A stretch of 10,194 bases of DNA from Candidatus Thioglobus sp. (GTDB lineage: Bacteria; Pseudomonadota; Gammaproteobacteria; PS1; Pseudothioglobaceae): positions 1 through 10,194 of the forward strand of contig JAAOIF010000021.1 of the NCBI GenBank assembly GCA_015163925.1. The letters are read 5' to 3'. Under the pieces are notes generated by a model. That model was given only the letters and a program-made list of their open reading frames with translations, did no database searches and was not told where the DNA came from. Position numbers and translations under genes: made by a program. How positions within the stretch are numbered: position 1 is the first letter of the stretch; every line of letters begins with the position of its first letter. This document shows, one piece after another, positions 1-6,934 of the stretch.

Positions 1-243
1 ACCAACTCTCAGAAGAGGGCGCCACGCAGGTTTTCCGGATTTATTAAAGCAATTATTGACATAACACCATTGAGAAACGACTCAGAAGCCCTAAACATAT
101 TTATTGGAAAACAAGATGAGCATTTTATAAAGTTTGTAAAACACGGTAGCCATGGGTATTATTTAGTAGATTTTATAAAGACAGTAATAAAACACATAGA
201 CTTTGCAGAAAGATTTGATTTCAGCACCAACGAAAAAAAATAA
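1..243 (+). CDS. 3' end of an unrecognised ORF (partial, 80 codons)
   Basis: An open frame runs from the first base of the window to a TAA at 241-243; its start lies outside. I do not recognise the product. The visible part begins with a basic stretch (KRAPRRFSGF) and continues as a mixed hydrophobic and charged segment with many Phe, Ile, His and Lys. There is no evident membrane span and no motif I can name. Codon use is odd: 6 of 10 Ile codons are ATA and 4 of 5 Arg codons are AGA or AGG, whereas the next gene, holB, uses no ATA at all. Only the codon AAA separates its stop from the holB ATG, in the same frame. It does not look like thymidylate kinase, the common partner upstream of holB. 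It could be a real transferred gene end, or foreign sequence joined at a contig edge. Confidence 0.5.
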   Translation, partial: TNSQKRAPRRFSGFIKAIIDITPLRNDSEALNIFIGKQDEHFIKFVKHGSHGYYLVDFIKTVIKHIDFAERFDFSTNEKK

Positions 244-246
244 AAA

Positions 247-1293
247 ATGACAAATCAACCTAAAAATATTCTGCCTTGGCACAAAACGGCGTTTGCGAAA
301 TTGCAAGGGATGATTGCGCAAAATCACTTGCCGCATGCGTTGTTGATTACGGGTGATAAAAATATCGGCAAGTTTGAGTTGATGCAAAATCTGGTGGGAG
401 TTTTGATTGGTGATGATGAGAAAATTAGGGCGGATAATGTGCTGGAAAATGCTGATATGACGGCGTTAATTCGGCGTTCAAAGTATGAAAATTTGGTCTA
501 TATTCGCGCCGGTGAATATAGGGATGAAAAGGCTGCTAAGGCGAAGAAAATCTCTAAAGAAATTTTGGTTCAGCAGGTTCGTGCATTCTGCGATGCGTTG
601 AATAAAACGGCTGATAAATTGCAGATTGGAGTGATTTTTTATGCCGATGAAATGAACGCTAATGCGGCAAATAGTTTGCTCAAAACTTTGGAAGAGCCGA
701 GGGAAAATACGCTGATTATTTTGCTGGCTCATAACGCAAAAAACCTGCCGGCAACCATTGTTTCACGCTGTCAAACTGTGCATATTTCGCCGGCGTATGG
801 GGGGGAAGTTTTGGACTGGATTAGCGCTAAAATGCCGGCAGAGCAGCGTGGCGATTTTGATGTGGAGCAACTCTTAGAAAACACTCACGGCGTGCCTTTT
901 AATGCTTTGGCAGAGCTGTCTGGCGATGGTTTTGTGCATTATCAACATTGGCAAAATCAGCTGCTAAATATCGCTTTGCATCCGGCTACAATTAGCAAAC
1001 TTGAGGATTTTAATGGTAATGAAATTGAGGTTCTGAACTGCTTGCAAAATCTGATTATTGAGGCTATTCGGCTGAAATCTTTGAAGAATGAGGGCGGTTT
1101 GGTTGAGCTAAATCAGGTTGTAAAAAATGTCAAAATTGACTTTTTATTTAAGTTTTTAAATGATATTTATCGGGCGTTAGCGTTGGCGAAAACTCCGATT
1201 AATTTGCCATTATTATTTGATAATATTCTGATTATTTGGTCGCATATTACCCATTTGAAAACCTATCCGACCATCACTCAAACTGGAGCTTAA
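247..1293 (+). CDS. holB: DNA polymerase III subunit delta' (clamp loader)
   Basis: 348 aa, near the usual size for delta'. This cytoplasmic subunit of the clamp-loader complex helps load the beta sliding clamp on primed DNA. The AAA+ fold shows in order: the N-terminal W11-HKTAF...HALLITG entry; a degenerate P-loop GDKNIGK-F at 36-43, lacking the final Ser/Thr, as expected for a subunit that does not hydrolyse ATP; the Walker B region YADE at 132-135 followed by NSLLKTLEEP; and the SRC motif at 173-175 typical of delta'. The four zinc-binding cysteines that follow the P-loop in E. coli delta' are missing: residues 44-114 contain no Cys. The C-terminal part is divergent, as usual. The ATG at 247 gives the expected N-terminus, but I see no clear Shine-Dalgarno, only an A-run. 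Its stop abuts hemL, so the two are probably co-transcribed. Confidence 0.88.
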   Translation: MTNQPKNILPWHKTAFAKLQGMIAQNHLPHALLITGDKNIGKFELMQNLVGVLIGDDEKIRADNVLENADMTALIRRSKYENLVYIRAGEYRDEKAAKAKKISKEILVQQVRAFCDALNKTADKLQIGVIFYADEMNANAANSLLKTLEEPRENTLIILLAHNAKNLPATIVSRCQTVHISPAYGGEVLDWISAKMPAEQRGDFDVEQLLENTHGVPFNALAELSGDGFVHYQHWQNQLLNIALHPATISKLEDFNGNEIEVLNCLQNLIIEAIRLKSLKNEGGLVELNQVVKNVKIDFLFKFLNDIYRALALAKTPINLPLLFDNILIIWSHITHLKTYPTITQTGA

Positions 1294-2580
1294 ATGATGA
1301 AAAATCAATCAGAAATTTTATTTGAACAAGCCAAAACTGTTATTGCTGGCGGGGTTAATTCGCCGGTTCGTGCCTTTAACGGCGTGGGCGGCAGCCCGAT
1401 TTTTTTCAGCCGCGGGCAGGGTGCATATTTGTTTGATGCGGACGGCAAAAAATATATTGATTATGTTGCTTCGTGGGGTCCGATGATTTTGGGGCATGCA
1501 AATAAAACTGTGGCGAATGCGGTAAAAGCCGCTCTGGATAACGGTTTGGGCTTTGGCGCTCCGACTGAAATTGAAACTCAATTAGCCCAAAAAGTCTGTG
1601 ATTTGATGCCTTCAATTGAGTTAATTAGAATGGTCAGCTCCGGCACAGAGGCGACTATGAGTGCGATTCGGCTGGCACGCGGATTTACCGGCAGGGACAA
1701 AATCATCAAATTTGAAGGCTGCTACCACGGGCATTCGGACTCACTTTTGGTCAAGGCTGGCTCCGGCGCTTTGACCATGGGCAAGCCCTCATCCGCTGGT
1801 GTGCCAAGGGATTTGGCGCAGCACACTTTGACTTTAGAATATAATAATCTTGCAAAAGTGAATGAAATTTTAAGCGAAATCGGCGACCAAGTGGCTTGTA
1901 TTATTGTGGAGCCGGTGGCTGGAAATATGGGCTGCATACCGCCTGCGGACGGCTTTTTACAAGGCTTGAGAGATGTTTGTAATTCTCATAAAGTAGTGTT
2001 GATTTTTGATGAAGTGATGAGTGGATTTCGCGTAGCACTCGGCGGTGCGCAAGCCTTTTACGGCGTGAAACCTGACCTCACAACTCTGGGAAAAGTGATT
2101 GGCGGCGGGCTACCGGTCGGGGCATTTGGCGGCAAGCGTGAGATTATGGAATTTATCGCCCCGCTCGGTCCGGTCTATCAGGCCGGCACACTTTCTGGCA
2201 ATCCGCTGTCAATGGCAGCCGGTTTGGCGATGTTGAATACTTTGGCTGCTGATGAGGATTTTTATCAAAATTTGCAGGCGAAAACTCAGCAATTAACTGC
2301 CGGAATTTTGGCGCAAGCTAAGGCTCATAATATTAGTATGAGTGCGAATTTGGTGGGCGGAATGTTTGGTTTATTTTTTACCGATTCGCCAGTGGAAAAT
2401 TTTGCCCAAGTCTCAAAATGTGATGTGGAACGCTTTAAAAAATTCTATCATTTTATGTTAGAACAAGGCGTTTATTTAGCCCCTTCTGCGTATGAATCCG
2501 GCTTTGTTTCCAGCGCTCACAGCGAGGCGGATATTGCCAAAACCATTACTGCTGCTGGGCTTGCCTTGGCAAAATTATAG
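1294..2580 (+). CDS. hemL: Glutamate-1-semialdehyde 2,1-aminomutase
   Basis: 428 aa, full length for the family. This PLP enzyme converts glutamate-1-semialdehyde to 5-aminolevulinate, the second step of the C5 pathway to heme and other tetrapyrroles, in the cytoplasm. Visible marks are the N-terminal [10 protein letters not shown] at 19-28, SSGTEA at 115-120 (phosphate contact), YHGH at 144-147, FDEV at 238-241 (Asp facing the PLP ring) and the Schiff-base lysine K267 in [12 protein letters not shown]. Together these separate it from other class III aminotransferases. The gene begins directly after the holB stop. A GGAG at 1285-1288 lies 5 nt before the first ATG (1294) and 8 nt before a second ATG (1297), so the true start may be the second Met. 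It is followed after 2 nt by a HAD phosphatase gene. Confidence 0.96.
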   Translation: MMKNQSEILFEQAKTVIAGGVNSPVRAFNGVGGSPIFFSRGQGAYLFDADGKKYIDYVASWGPMILGHANKTVANAVKAALDNGLGFGAPTEIETQLAQKVCDLMPSIELIRMVSSGTEATMSAIRLARGFTGRDKIIKFEGCYHGHSDSLLVKAGSGALTMGKPSSAGVPRDLAQHTLTLEYNNLAKVNEILSEIGDQVACIIVEPVAGNMGCIPPADGFLQGLRDVCNSHKVVLIFDEVMSGFRVALGGAQAFYGVKPDLTTLGKVIGGGLPVGAFGGKREIMEFIAPLGPVYQAGTLSGNPLSMAAGLAMLNTLAADEDFYQNLQAKTQQLTAGILAQAKAHNISMSANLVGGMFGLFFTDSPVENFAQVSKCDVERFKKFYHFMLEQGVYLAPSAYESGFVSSAHSEADIAKTITAAGLALAKL

Positions 2581-2582
2581 TT

Positions 2583-3239
2583 ATGGCACTCGCAATTTTT
2601 GATTTAGACAAAACCCTAATCGGAGGCGATAGCGATTTTCTCTGGGGCGAATTTTTGGCTGAAATCGGGGCGGTGGATAAGCAGAATTATCAGCAAAAAA
2701 ACCGTAAATTTTTTGACGATTATGCCTTAGCAAAATTAGATATTAATGAGTATTTGGAATTTTGTTTGGAGCCATTATCAAAGTATTCTTTGGCTAAATT
2801 ACGCAAATGGCGAGAGCAATTTATGGATGCTAAAATCAAGCCGATTATTTTGCAAAAAGCGCAAGCCGTGGTGGATTTTCATCGGAAAAAGGGCGATATT
2901 TTATTGGTTATTACTGCCACTAATCGCTTTGTCGCCGAGCCGATTGTTGCTAATTATGGCATTCAAAATTTGCTTGCTACCGAGCCTGAAATTCAAGCCG
3001 GACGCTACACCGGCAAGGTTTCTGGCGAGCCGTGTTTTCAGTTTGGAAAAGTTACTCATCTGCAAAAATGGCTCAAGCAAACTGGCGAAAATATCTCCGG
3101 CGCTACTTTTTATTCGGACTCTTACAACGATTTGGCAATGTTAGAATTTGTGGAAAATCCGGTGGTGGTAAATGGCGATGAGAAATTGTTGAAAATCGCC
3201 AAACAGATAGGCTGGAAAATTTTGGATTGGCAGAAATAA
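2583..3239 (+). CDS. HAD-superfamily hydrolase, subfamily IB (SerB-like phosphatase)
   Basis: 218 aa. All four HAD motifs are visible: motif I FDLDKT at 6-11, with nucleophile D7 and acid/base D9; motif II Thr at 111 in VITAT; motif III Lys near K156 in FGKVTHL; and motif IV SDSYND at 178-183, with metal-binding D179 and D183. The long alpha-helical cap between motifs I and II, and the closing region GDEKLLKIAKQIGWKILDW, match the IB family that also contains phosphoserine phosphatase. A phosphomonoesterase acting on a small cytoplasmic metabolite is therefore expected; the substrate cannot be read from sequence. Some members of this group have been linked to histidinol-phosphate or phosphoserine hydrolysis. 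It starts 2 nt after hemL without an obvious Shine-Dalgarno, which suggests translation coupled to hemL. It is the last gene of the run and meets the DsrE2-like gene head-on. Confidence 0.88.
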   Translation: MALAIFDLDKTLIGGDSDFLWGEFLAEIGAVDKQNYQQKNRKFFDDYALAKLDINEYLEFCLEPLSKYSLAKLRKWREQFMDAKIKPIILQKAQAVVDFHRKKGDILLVITATNRFVAEPIVANYGIQNLLATEPEIQAGRYTGKVSGEPCFQFGKVTHLQKWLKQTGENISGATFYSDSYNDLAMLEFVENPVVVNGDEKLLKIAKQIGWKILDWQK

Positions 3240-3268
3240 ACGGTTTGAAATATTGTATTTGATATTAT

Positions 3269-3394
3269 TTTTAGCGAGTATTTTTTCTTTTTACAAGGCA
3301 AAAGTTAAAAATTATGAACGGAGTATAGAAATCCTATACGACTGAATAATTTTTGGCTTTTAACACAGTAAAAAGGAAAAAGGCGAGGCTAAAA
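3269..3394. repeat. Large stepped hairpin between convergent genes (possible bidirectional terminator or palindromic element)
   Basis: One imperfect palindrome fills most of the intergenic space. Four nested stems pair in register: 3269-3275 with 3388-3394 (7 bp); 3281-3294 with 3368-3381 (14 bp, one G.U); 3300-3315 with 3346-3361 (16 bp, two G.U); and 3323-3328 with 3334-3339 (6 bp) around a 5-nt loop. The internal loops between stems are nearly symmetric, 5-7 nt on each side. That makes 43 paired positions in 126 nt. The right end abuts the stop codon of the DsrE2-like gene. Termination for both flanking genes is the simplest role, although no clean GC stem followed by a U-run is present. 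A miniature mobile palindrome is the alternative. Confidence 0.75.
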
Positions 3395-3916
3395 TTACAT
3401 ATATAAATGATGATTTCCGCTAGCCGCTTCCTCAAAATAAGTAGCAGCACCGGCAAATTCTACGCCATCAATAAAGTCTTCTTTGTCATAACCAAATAAT
3501 CCAACTGTCATTTCACAAGCGATAAATTTCACATCAAATTCTTGGCACATTGAGCGTAAATCCTCTAATTTTGCCACGCCTTGTCTTGCCATAGTTTTTT
3601 TCATTAAATAAGTGACTAAAGTGTCAGCAAAAGGAATATTCCAAAGGATATTTGGGATTTTAGGACCAAAATCAATTTTTTGTAACCATTTAGGTCCAAA
3701 TGGCATTTTCATTGGCATATTCGGATTACCCATTGGGCTTACTCTGAGTTTTGATGTATCTTTGAGTAAAAGATTAATCCCGTAAAAAGTGAAGAAAATC
3801 GTTACTTCCTTGCTCATAGCAACGCCAGTAGAGGCGATGATGAAAGGCGGAAATGCCCAGTCAAAAGAGCCTTTAGTGGCAATTATTGTCATTTTATTAT
3901 TGTCTGCATCTGGCAT
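3395..3916 (-). CDS. dsrE2: DsrE2-like sulfurtransferase (DsrE/DsrF/DsrH-like family)
   Basis: 173 aa. DsrE2-type proteins are carriers of sulfane sulfur that work with TusA in sulfur-oxidising prokaryotes, passing protein persulfides toward sulfur-oxidation enzymes. The N-terminal part (MTIIATKGSFDWAFPPF) and the hydrophobic stretch at about 20-51 are followed by a Met/Pro/Gly-rich loop at 58-75 (NPNMPMKMPFG). The conserved C-terminal block contains FIACEMTVGLFGY, where C134 is the likely persulfide cysteine. C124 is a second one. The hydrophobic N-terminal half could favour membrane association. The start at 3916 is well supported by GGAGG at 3925-3929 on this strand, 8 nt away. It lies 26 nt downstream of tusA and is probably in one operon with it; no rhodanese gene is present between or beside them. 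I am confident of the family and less so of the DsrE2 subgroup. Confidence 0.82.
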   Translation of the reverse strand: MPDADNNKMTIIATKGSFDWAFPPFIIASTGVAMSKEVTIFFTFYGINLLLKDTSKLRVSPMGNPNMPMKMPFGPKWLQKIDFGPKIPNILWNIPFADTLVTYLMKKTMARQGVAKLEDLRSMCQEFDVKFIACEMTVGLFGYDKEDFIDGVEFAGAATYFEEAASGNHHLYM

Positions 3917-3924
3917 AATTAAAT

Positions 3925-3929
3925 CCTCC
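3925..3929 (-). promoter_or_regulatory. Shine-Dalgarno of the DsrE2-like gene
   Basis: GGAGG on the minus strand, 8 nt before the ATG at 3916. It is one of the strongest ribosome sites in the window and fixes that start. Confidence 0.85.
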
Positions 3930-3942
3930 GTTAAGTCTTATT

Positions 3943-4167
3943 TCAAACTCTTTCAATGGTAAAAACATATTTTCCGCCGTCTTCCTCAGTGGAAATTAGT
4001 TTGTTTCCAGTTTGATTGCAAAAAGCTTCAATGTCTTTGATCGAACCGACATCAGTTGAAATAACATCTAAAATTTTTCCAGCATCCATTTTAGATAATG
4101 CTTTTTTGGTTTTTAAAATTGGTAATGGGCAGTTTAAGCCTGATGCGTCTAAAGTTTCGTCAGCCAT
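3943..4167 (-). CDS. tusA: TusA-family sulfur carrier protein
   Basis: 74 aa, the usual length. TusA is a small cytoplasmic protein carrying sulfur as a persulfide on one cysteine. It serves tRNA thiouridine synthesis in E. coli and sulfur oxidation in chemolithotrophs. The signature is clear: LDASGLNCPLPILKTKKAL with the active C13 in a CPLP motif, then the beta strand KILDVISTD, the helix SIKDIEAFCNQTG and the final strand YVFTIERV. A second cysteine, C50, is present. AGGAG on the minus strand about 6 nt before the ATG supports the start at 4167. The adjacent DsrE2-like gene argues for a role in dissimilatory sulfur transfer rather than only tRNA modification; that is an inference from context. 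Confidence 0.93.
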   Translation of the reverse strand: MADETLDASGLNCPLPILKTKKALSKMDAGKILDVISTDVGSIKDIEAFCNQTGNKLISTEEDGGKYVFTIERV

Positions 4168-4173
4168 AATGGA

Positions 4174-4178
4174 CTCCT
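4174..4178 (-). promoter_or_regulatory. Shine-Dalgarno of tusA
   Basis: AGGAG on the minus strand, 6 nt before the ATG at 4167. It supports this start. Confidence 0.8.
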
Positions 4179-4229
4179 TATATAAGAAATTAAAAATAAA
4201 ATAATATTAGCAACAACTATTATAGCAGT

Positions 4230-4257
4230 ATTTTAACACTTGATTTTAGGCTGTCAA
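4230..4257 (-). promoter_or_regulatory. Predicted sigma70 promoter for tusA-dsrE2
   Basis: On the minus strand a perfect TTGACA (-35, plus-strand 4252-4257) is followed after 16 nt by TAAAAT (-10, plus-strand 4230-4235, 5 of 6 matches). Transcription would start near 4223, giving a leader of about 55 nt that contains the tusA Shine-Dalgarno. Its -35 overlaps that of the divergent promoter. Confidence 0.6.
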
Positions 4258-4280
4258 TTTTAAATTACATTTAATATAAT
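4251..4280 (+). promoter_or_regulatory. Predicted sigma70 promoter for the M48 metalloprotease gene
   Basis: A consensus TATAAT at 4275-4280 is preceded after 18 nt by CTGTCA at 4251-4256 (4 of 6 matches to the -35 consensus). Transcription would begin near 4287, leaving a leader of about 42 nt. The -35 hexamer is nearly the same DNA as the tusA -35 on the other strand. Confidence 0.5.
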
Positions 4281-4328
4281 CTGAGCCGCTAAGGGTAAAA
4301 TAAAATTGACAAAACCTTGATATAAATT

Positions 4329-5660
4329 ATGAAAAAAATCGCATTATTACTAATTTGCCTAAATGTATTTGCCCTTGAAGTGCCTGAGCTGACGGCGATA
4401 GAGCCATTCAGCGAGAAAAAACTTGGCAACCAATTTTTGCAATTTATTTGGCAAACAGATGAGGTGATAACAGATGTGGAAATTACTACTTATTTGAATA
4501 AATTAGGTTTTGAATTGGTAAATTATAGCCAAAATCCGCGCAAACATTTTGGATTTTTTATGCTGAATGACAGCAGTATCAACGCATTTGCCGGTCCGTA
4601 TGGATATATCGGCGTGCATAGCGGGGCGATTTTAGTATCAAAATCCGAGTCCGAATTAGCCGCTGTATTGTCCCATGAAATCGCCCATATTACCCAAAAT
4701 CATCTCAATCGTTTTAGCGAAAAAACCAGCAAACATAATTACTTATTATTTGCCGGTTTAGTGCTGGCAGCCCTGTTAGACAGCGGCGAGGCGACTGAGG
4801 CTGTGGCTGCTTCAACCATCGCCGGCGTGACTCAGCAAGGCATTAATTTCACCCGCGAGCACGAATGGGAAGCCGACAGAATTGGCACTAAAATTCTGAT
4901 TAAATCTGGCTTTAATCCAAAAGGTATGGCGGATTTTTTTGCTAAGTTGAAAGATAGCCCGAATGCGATAGAATTTTTGCGAACTCATCCGCTGAGTGTA
5001 AATCGTATTTCTGAGAGTTTGCCCCGTGCAGCAAGGCTTTCAAGCGATTATCGGCAAGATTCTTTTGCTTATAAAACCATCAAAGCCAAGTTATATTATC
5101 AAAAACGAGGGGCAATTAAGCCGCAAAAAGACTTGGCAATTACCCATTATATGAACGCTTATGCGGCATTTGAGAAGCAAAAATATCAGCTTGCCAAGCA
5201 ACAAGTGGATAAATTATTAAGCCTAAATAATGACAAATCTAGTAATATTTTGGCAGGCAGAATCGCCGCTGCTATGGGGAAAATCGACAAAGCCCAGCAA
5301 TATTTTGATAAAAATAATTTGCTTGAAGATGACGAGCCGAGCATTTATTATGCCGCCAAAGCGTATGAAAATAACGGCAAAATTCGCCAAGCCATTGCCA
5401 CGCTAAAGCCTTTCCTGCGGGGCAATCCGGGCACTTATCAATCGCATCAGCTGTTAGGCTCACTGTTTGTCCGCCAAGGCGCTCTTGACCGAGCGCATGT
5501 GCAAAGCGCTAAGGCTTTGATTATTAAGGGAAATTTGGACGGGGCGAGCAAGCAATATCAGCGCGCCAAGGCACTCACTAATTCGCAAGATTTGGCTGAT
5601 GTTTTGGAGGTTAAAATTGATGATTTGCAGAAAATTTTAGACCGTTATGAGAAGTATTAA
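4329..5660 (+). CDS. bepA: BepA-like periplasmic M48 metalloprotease with TPR domain
   Basis: 443 aa, slightly shorter than E. coli BepA (YfgC). The family is a zinc protease and chaperone of the periplasm that assists or degrades outer-membrane proteins such as LptD at the BAM complex. A signal peptide occupies about residues 1-16 ([15 protein letters not shown]); C10 lacks a proper lipobox, so ordinary signal peptidase cleavage is expected. The protease domain has HEIAH at 116-120 (zinc His116 and His120, Glu117 catalytic) and a downstream REHEWEAD at 176-183 supplying the third zinc ligand. RTHPLS at 218-223 corresponds to the region carrying the regulatory His in BepA. Residues from about 270 onward are helical repeats of TPR type ([27 protein letters not shown]). 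No good Shine-Dalgarno is seen before the ATG. The stop codon overlaps that of rpiA on the opposite strand. Confidence 0.87.
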   Translation: MKKIALLLICLNVFALEVPELTAIEPFSEKKLGNQFLQFIWQTDEVITDVEITTYLNKLGFELVNYSQNPRKHFGFFMLNDSSINAFAGPYGYIGVHSGAILVSKSESELAAVLSHEIAHITQNHLNRFSEKTSKHNYLLFAGLVLAALLDSGEATEAVAASTIAGVTQQGINFTREHEWEADRIGTKILIKSGFNPKGMADFFAKLKDSPNAIEFLRTHPLSVNRISESLPRAARLSSDYRQDSFAYKTIKAKLYYQKRGAIKPQKDLAITHYMNAYAAFEKQKYQLAKQQVDKLLSLNNDKSSNILAGRIAAAMGKIDKAQQYFDKNNLLEDDEPSIYYAAKAYENNGKIRQAIATLKPFLRGNPGTYQSHQLLGSLFVRQGALDRAHVQSAKALIIKGNLDGASKQYQRAKALTNSQDLADVLEVKIDDLQKILDRYEKY

Positions 5661-6316
5661 GGCTTGATAATTTTCACTCCATCTGACCCGCCGAGCAGCA
5701 AAATATCCGCCCCACGATTGGCGAATAAGCCATTAGTAACAACTCCGACAATGGAATTTATTTGGCTTTCTACCGCCTTCGCATCGGTGATTTTTAAGCC
5801 TTGAATATCTAATATTTTATTGCCATTATCGGTTGTAAAATCACGCAAAATCGCCCGCCCGCCGATGTCATTTTCAATTTGCCGTTTGACATAATTTACT
5901 GCCATCGGAATGACTTCAACCGGCAATGCAAATGCCCCCATCACTTCCACCAATTTTGATTCATCGGCAATGCAGACAAATTTTTCCGCCACCGCTGCCA
6001 CGATTTTCTCCCGAGTGAGCGCTCCGCCGCCGCCTTTGATGAGATTTAATCCGCCGTCCGCCTCGTCAGCTCCATCAATATAAACCGAAATTTCATCCAC
6101 TTGGTTAAGGTCAAAAACCTTGATGCCATAGCCTTCTAAGCGTTTTTGAGTGGCAACTGAACTTGCTACTGCGCCCTTGATTTCGCCCTTCAAAGCGCTC
6201 AAAGCATCAATGAAAAAATTCGCCGTAGAGCCTGTGCCTACGCCTATAATAGTATCTTTTTCCACATATTTGAGTGCGGCTTGGGCGACTGCTTGTTTCA
6301 TTTCGTCTTGGTTCAT
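5657..6316 (-). CDS. rpiA: Ribose-5-phosphate isomerase A
   Basis: 219 aa from the ATG at 6316, exactly the length of E. coli RpiA. It interconverts ribose-5-phosphate and ribulose-5-phosphate in the pentose phosphate pathway and, in autotrophs, in the Calvin cycle. Motifs line up with E. coli numbering: GVGTGST at 25-31 (phosphate loop), DGADE at 81-85 with D81 and D84, K94 in KGGGGAL, and the catalytic base E103 in TREK. An in-frame TTG at 6332-6334 would add six residues, but AGGA 7 nt before the ATG lies inside that extension and the family length favours the ATG. The gene overlaps the stop of the BepA-like gene by 4 nt (TTAA), so no room exists for a terminator between them. It diverges from rdgB. 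Confidence 0.97.
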   Translation of the reverse strand: MNQDEMKQAVAQAALKYVEKDTIIGVGTGSTANFFIDALSALKGEIKGAVASSVATQKRLEGYGIKVFDLNQVDEISVYIDGADEADGGLNLIKGGGGALTREKIVAAVAEKFVCIADESKLVEVMGAFALPVEVIPMAVNYVKRQIENDIGGRAILRDFTTDNGNKILDIQGLKITDAKAVESQINSIVGVVTNGLFANRGADILLLGGSDGVKIIKP

Positions 6317-6342
6317 AACTTTTCCTTTTTGCAATTTTAATA

Positions 6343-6348
6343 ATTATA
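6343..6348 (-). promoter_or_regulatory. Candidate -10 box for rpiA
   Basis: A perfect TATAAT on the minus strand would start transcription near 6336, about 20 nt before the rpiA ATG and upstream of its AAGGA ribosome site. I see no good -35 at 16-18 nt; that region falls inside rdgB. Confidence 0.4.
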
Positions 6349-6352
6349 CACG

Positions 6353-6934
6353 ATGGACAAAATCATTCTCGCCAGTAACAATCAGGGCAAAATCAAAGAA
6401 TTTAATTTGCTGTTAAAAGGCGTTTTTACAGTAGTTTCAATGCAAGATTTGCAGGTTTCCGAAGTGGCAGAAACAGGCTTGAGTTTTGTGGAAAATGCTC
6501 TAATTAAAGCCAGAAATGCCGCCAAGCAATCGGACTTGCCGGCTTTAGCCGATGATTCCGGATTAGTGGTTGAGGCCCTAAATGGCGCTCCGGGAATTTT
6601 CTCAGCACGCTATTCTGGCGCTAATTCTGATGATAAAGCAAATGTGGAAAAGCTCTTAAAAAATATGCAAAATAAGACTAATCGGAAGGCTCAGTTTTGG
6701 TGTGCGATTGTGTTAGTAAAATCGGCTGATGACCCCGTCCCACTTGTAATTCAGCGTGGCTGGGAAGGCGAAATTCTCAGCAAAAAAACTGGTGAAAATG
6801 GTTTTGGTTACGACCCTATTTTTTACCTGCCGAGCCATAATTGTAGTGCTGCCGAGCTGGATTTGAAGGAAAAAAATAAAATCTCTCACCGCGGCAAAGC
6901 CCTGCAAGCACTTTTGCAAAAATTACAATGCTAA
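6353..6934 (+). CDS. rdgB: dITP/XTP pyrophosphatase (RdgB/HAM1 family)
   Basis: 193 aa, close to E. coli RdgB (197 aa). It hydrolyses non-canonical purine nucleoside triphosphates (dITP, ITP, XTP) to monophosphate and pyrophosphate, keeping deaminated bases out of DNA and RNA. Family marks are ASNNQGKIKE at 7-16, the FVENALIKARNAA helix at 45-57, the catalytic ADDSGL at 66-71, GENGFGYDPIF at 147-157 and KISHRGKAL at 176-184. The start leaves a 36-nt divergent space to rpiA and has no visible Shine-Dalgarno, so a very short leader is possible. Its last 7 nt overlap hemW, the same neighbour as in E. coli. Confidence 0.95.
   Translation: MDKIILASNNQGKIKEFNLLLKGVFTVVSMQDLQVSEVAETGLSFVENALIKARNAAKQSDLPALADDSGLVVEALNGAPGIFSARYSGANSDDKANVEKLLKNMQNKTNRKAQFWCAIVLVKSADDPVPLVIQRGWEGEILSKKTGENGFGYDPIFYLPSHNCSAAELDLKEKNKISHRGKALQALLQKLQC

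Noticed and set aside
2746..3144. 132-residue plus-strand ORF inside the HAD gene
   Set aside because: Out-of-frame shadow of a gene with all four HAD motifs.
3265..3397. TTA on both sides of the large hairpin as a target-site duplication
   Set aside because: Three bases in an AT-rich context, one of them the stop codon of the DsrE2-like gene, are not evidence of insertion.
4306..4326. TTGACA plus TATAAA just upstream of the BepA-like gene
   Set aside because: The two hexamers are only 9 nt apart and the -10 would lie almost on the start codon; the TATAAT at 4275-4280 is a better candidate.
4319..4358. Lipoprotein signal in the BepA-like protein because of Cys10
   Set aside because: The residues before Cys10 (LLI) lack the small residue needed at -1, so a lipobox is not supported.
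6317..6334. TTG start that would extend RpiA by six residues
   Set aside because: The ATG at 6316 has AGGA at a good distance and gives exactly the E. coli length; the extension would include the ribosome site.
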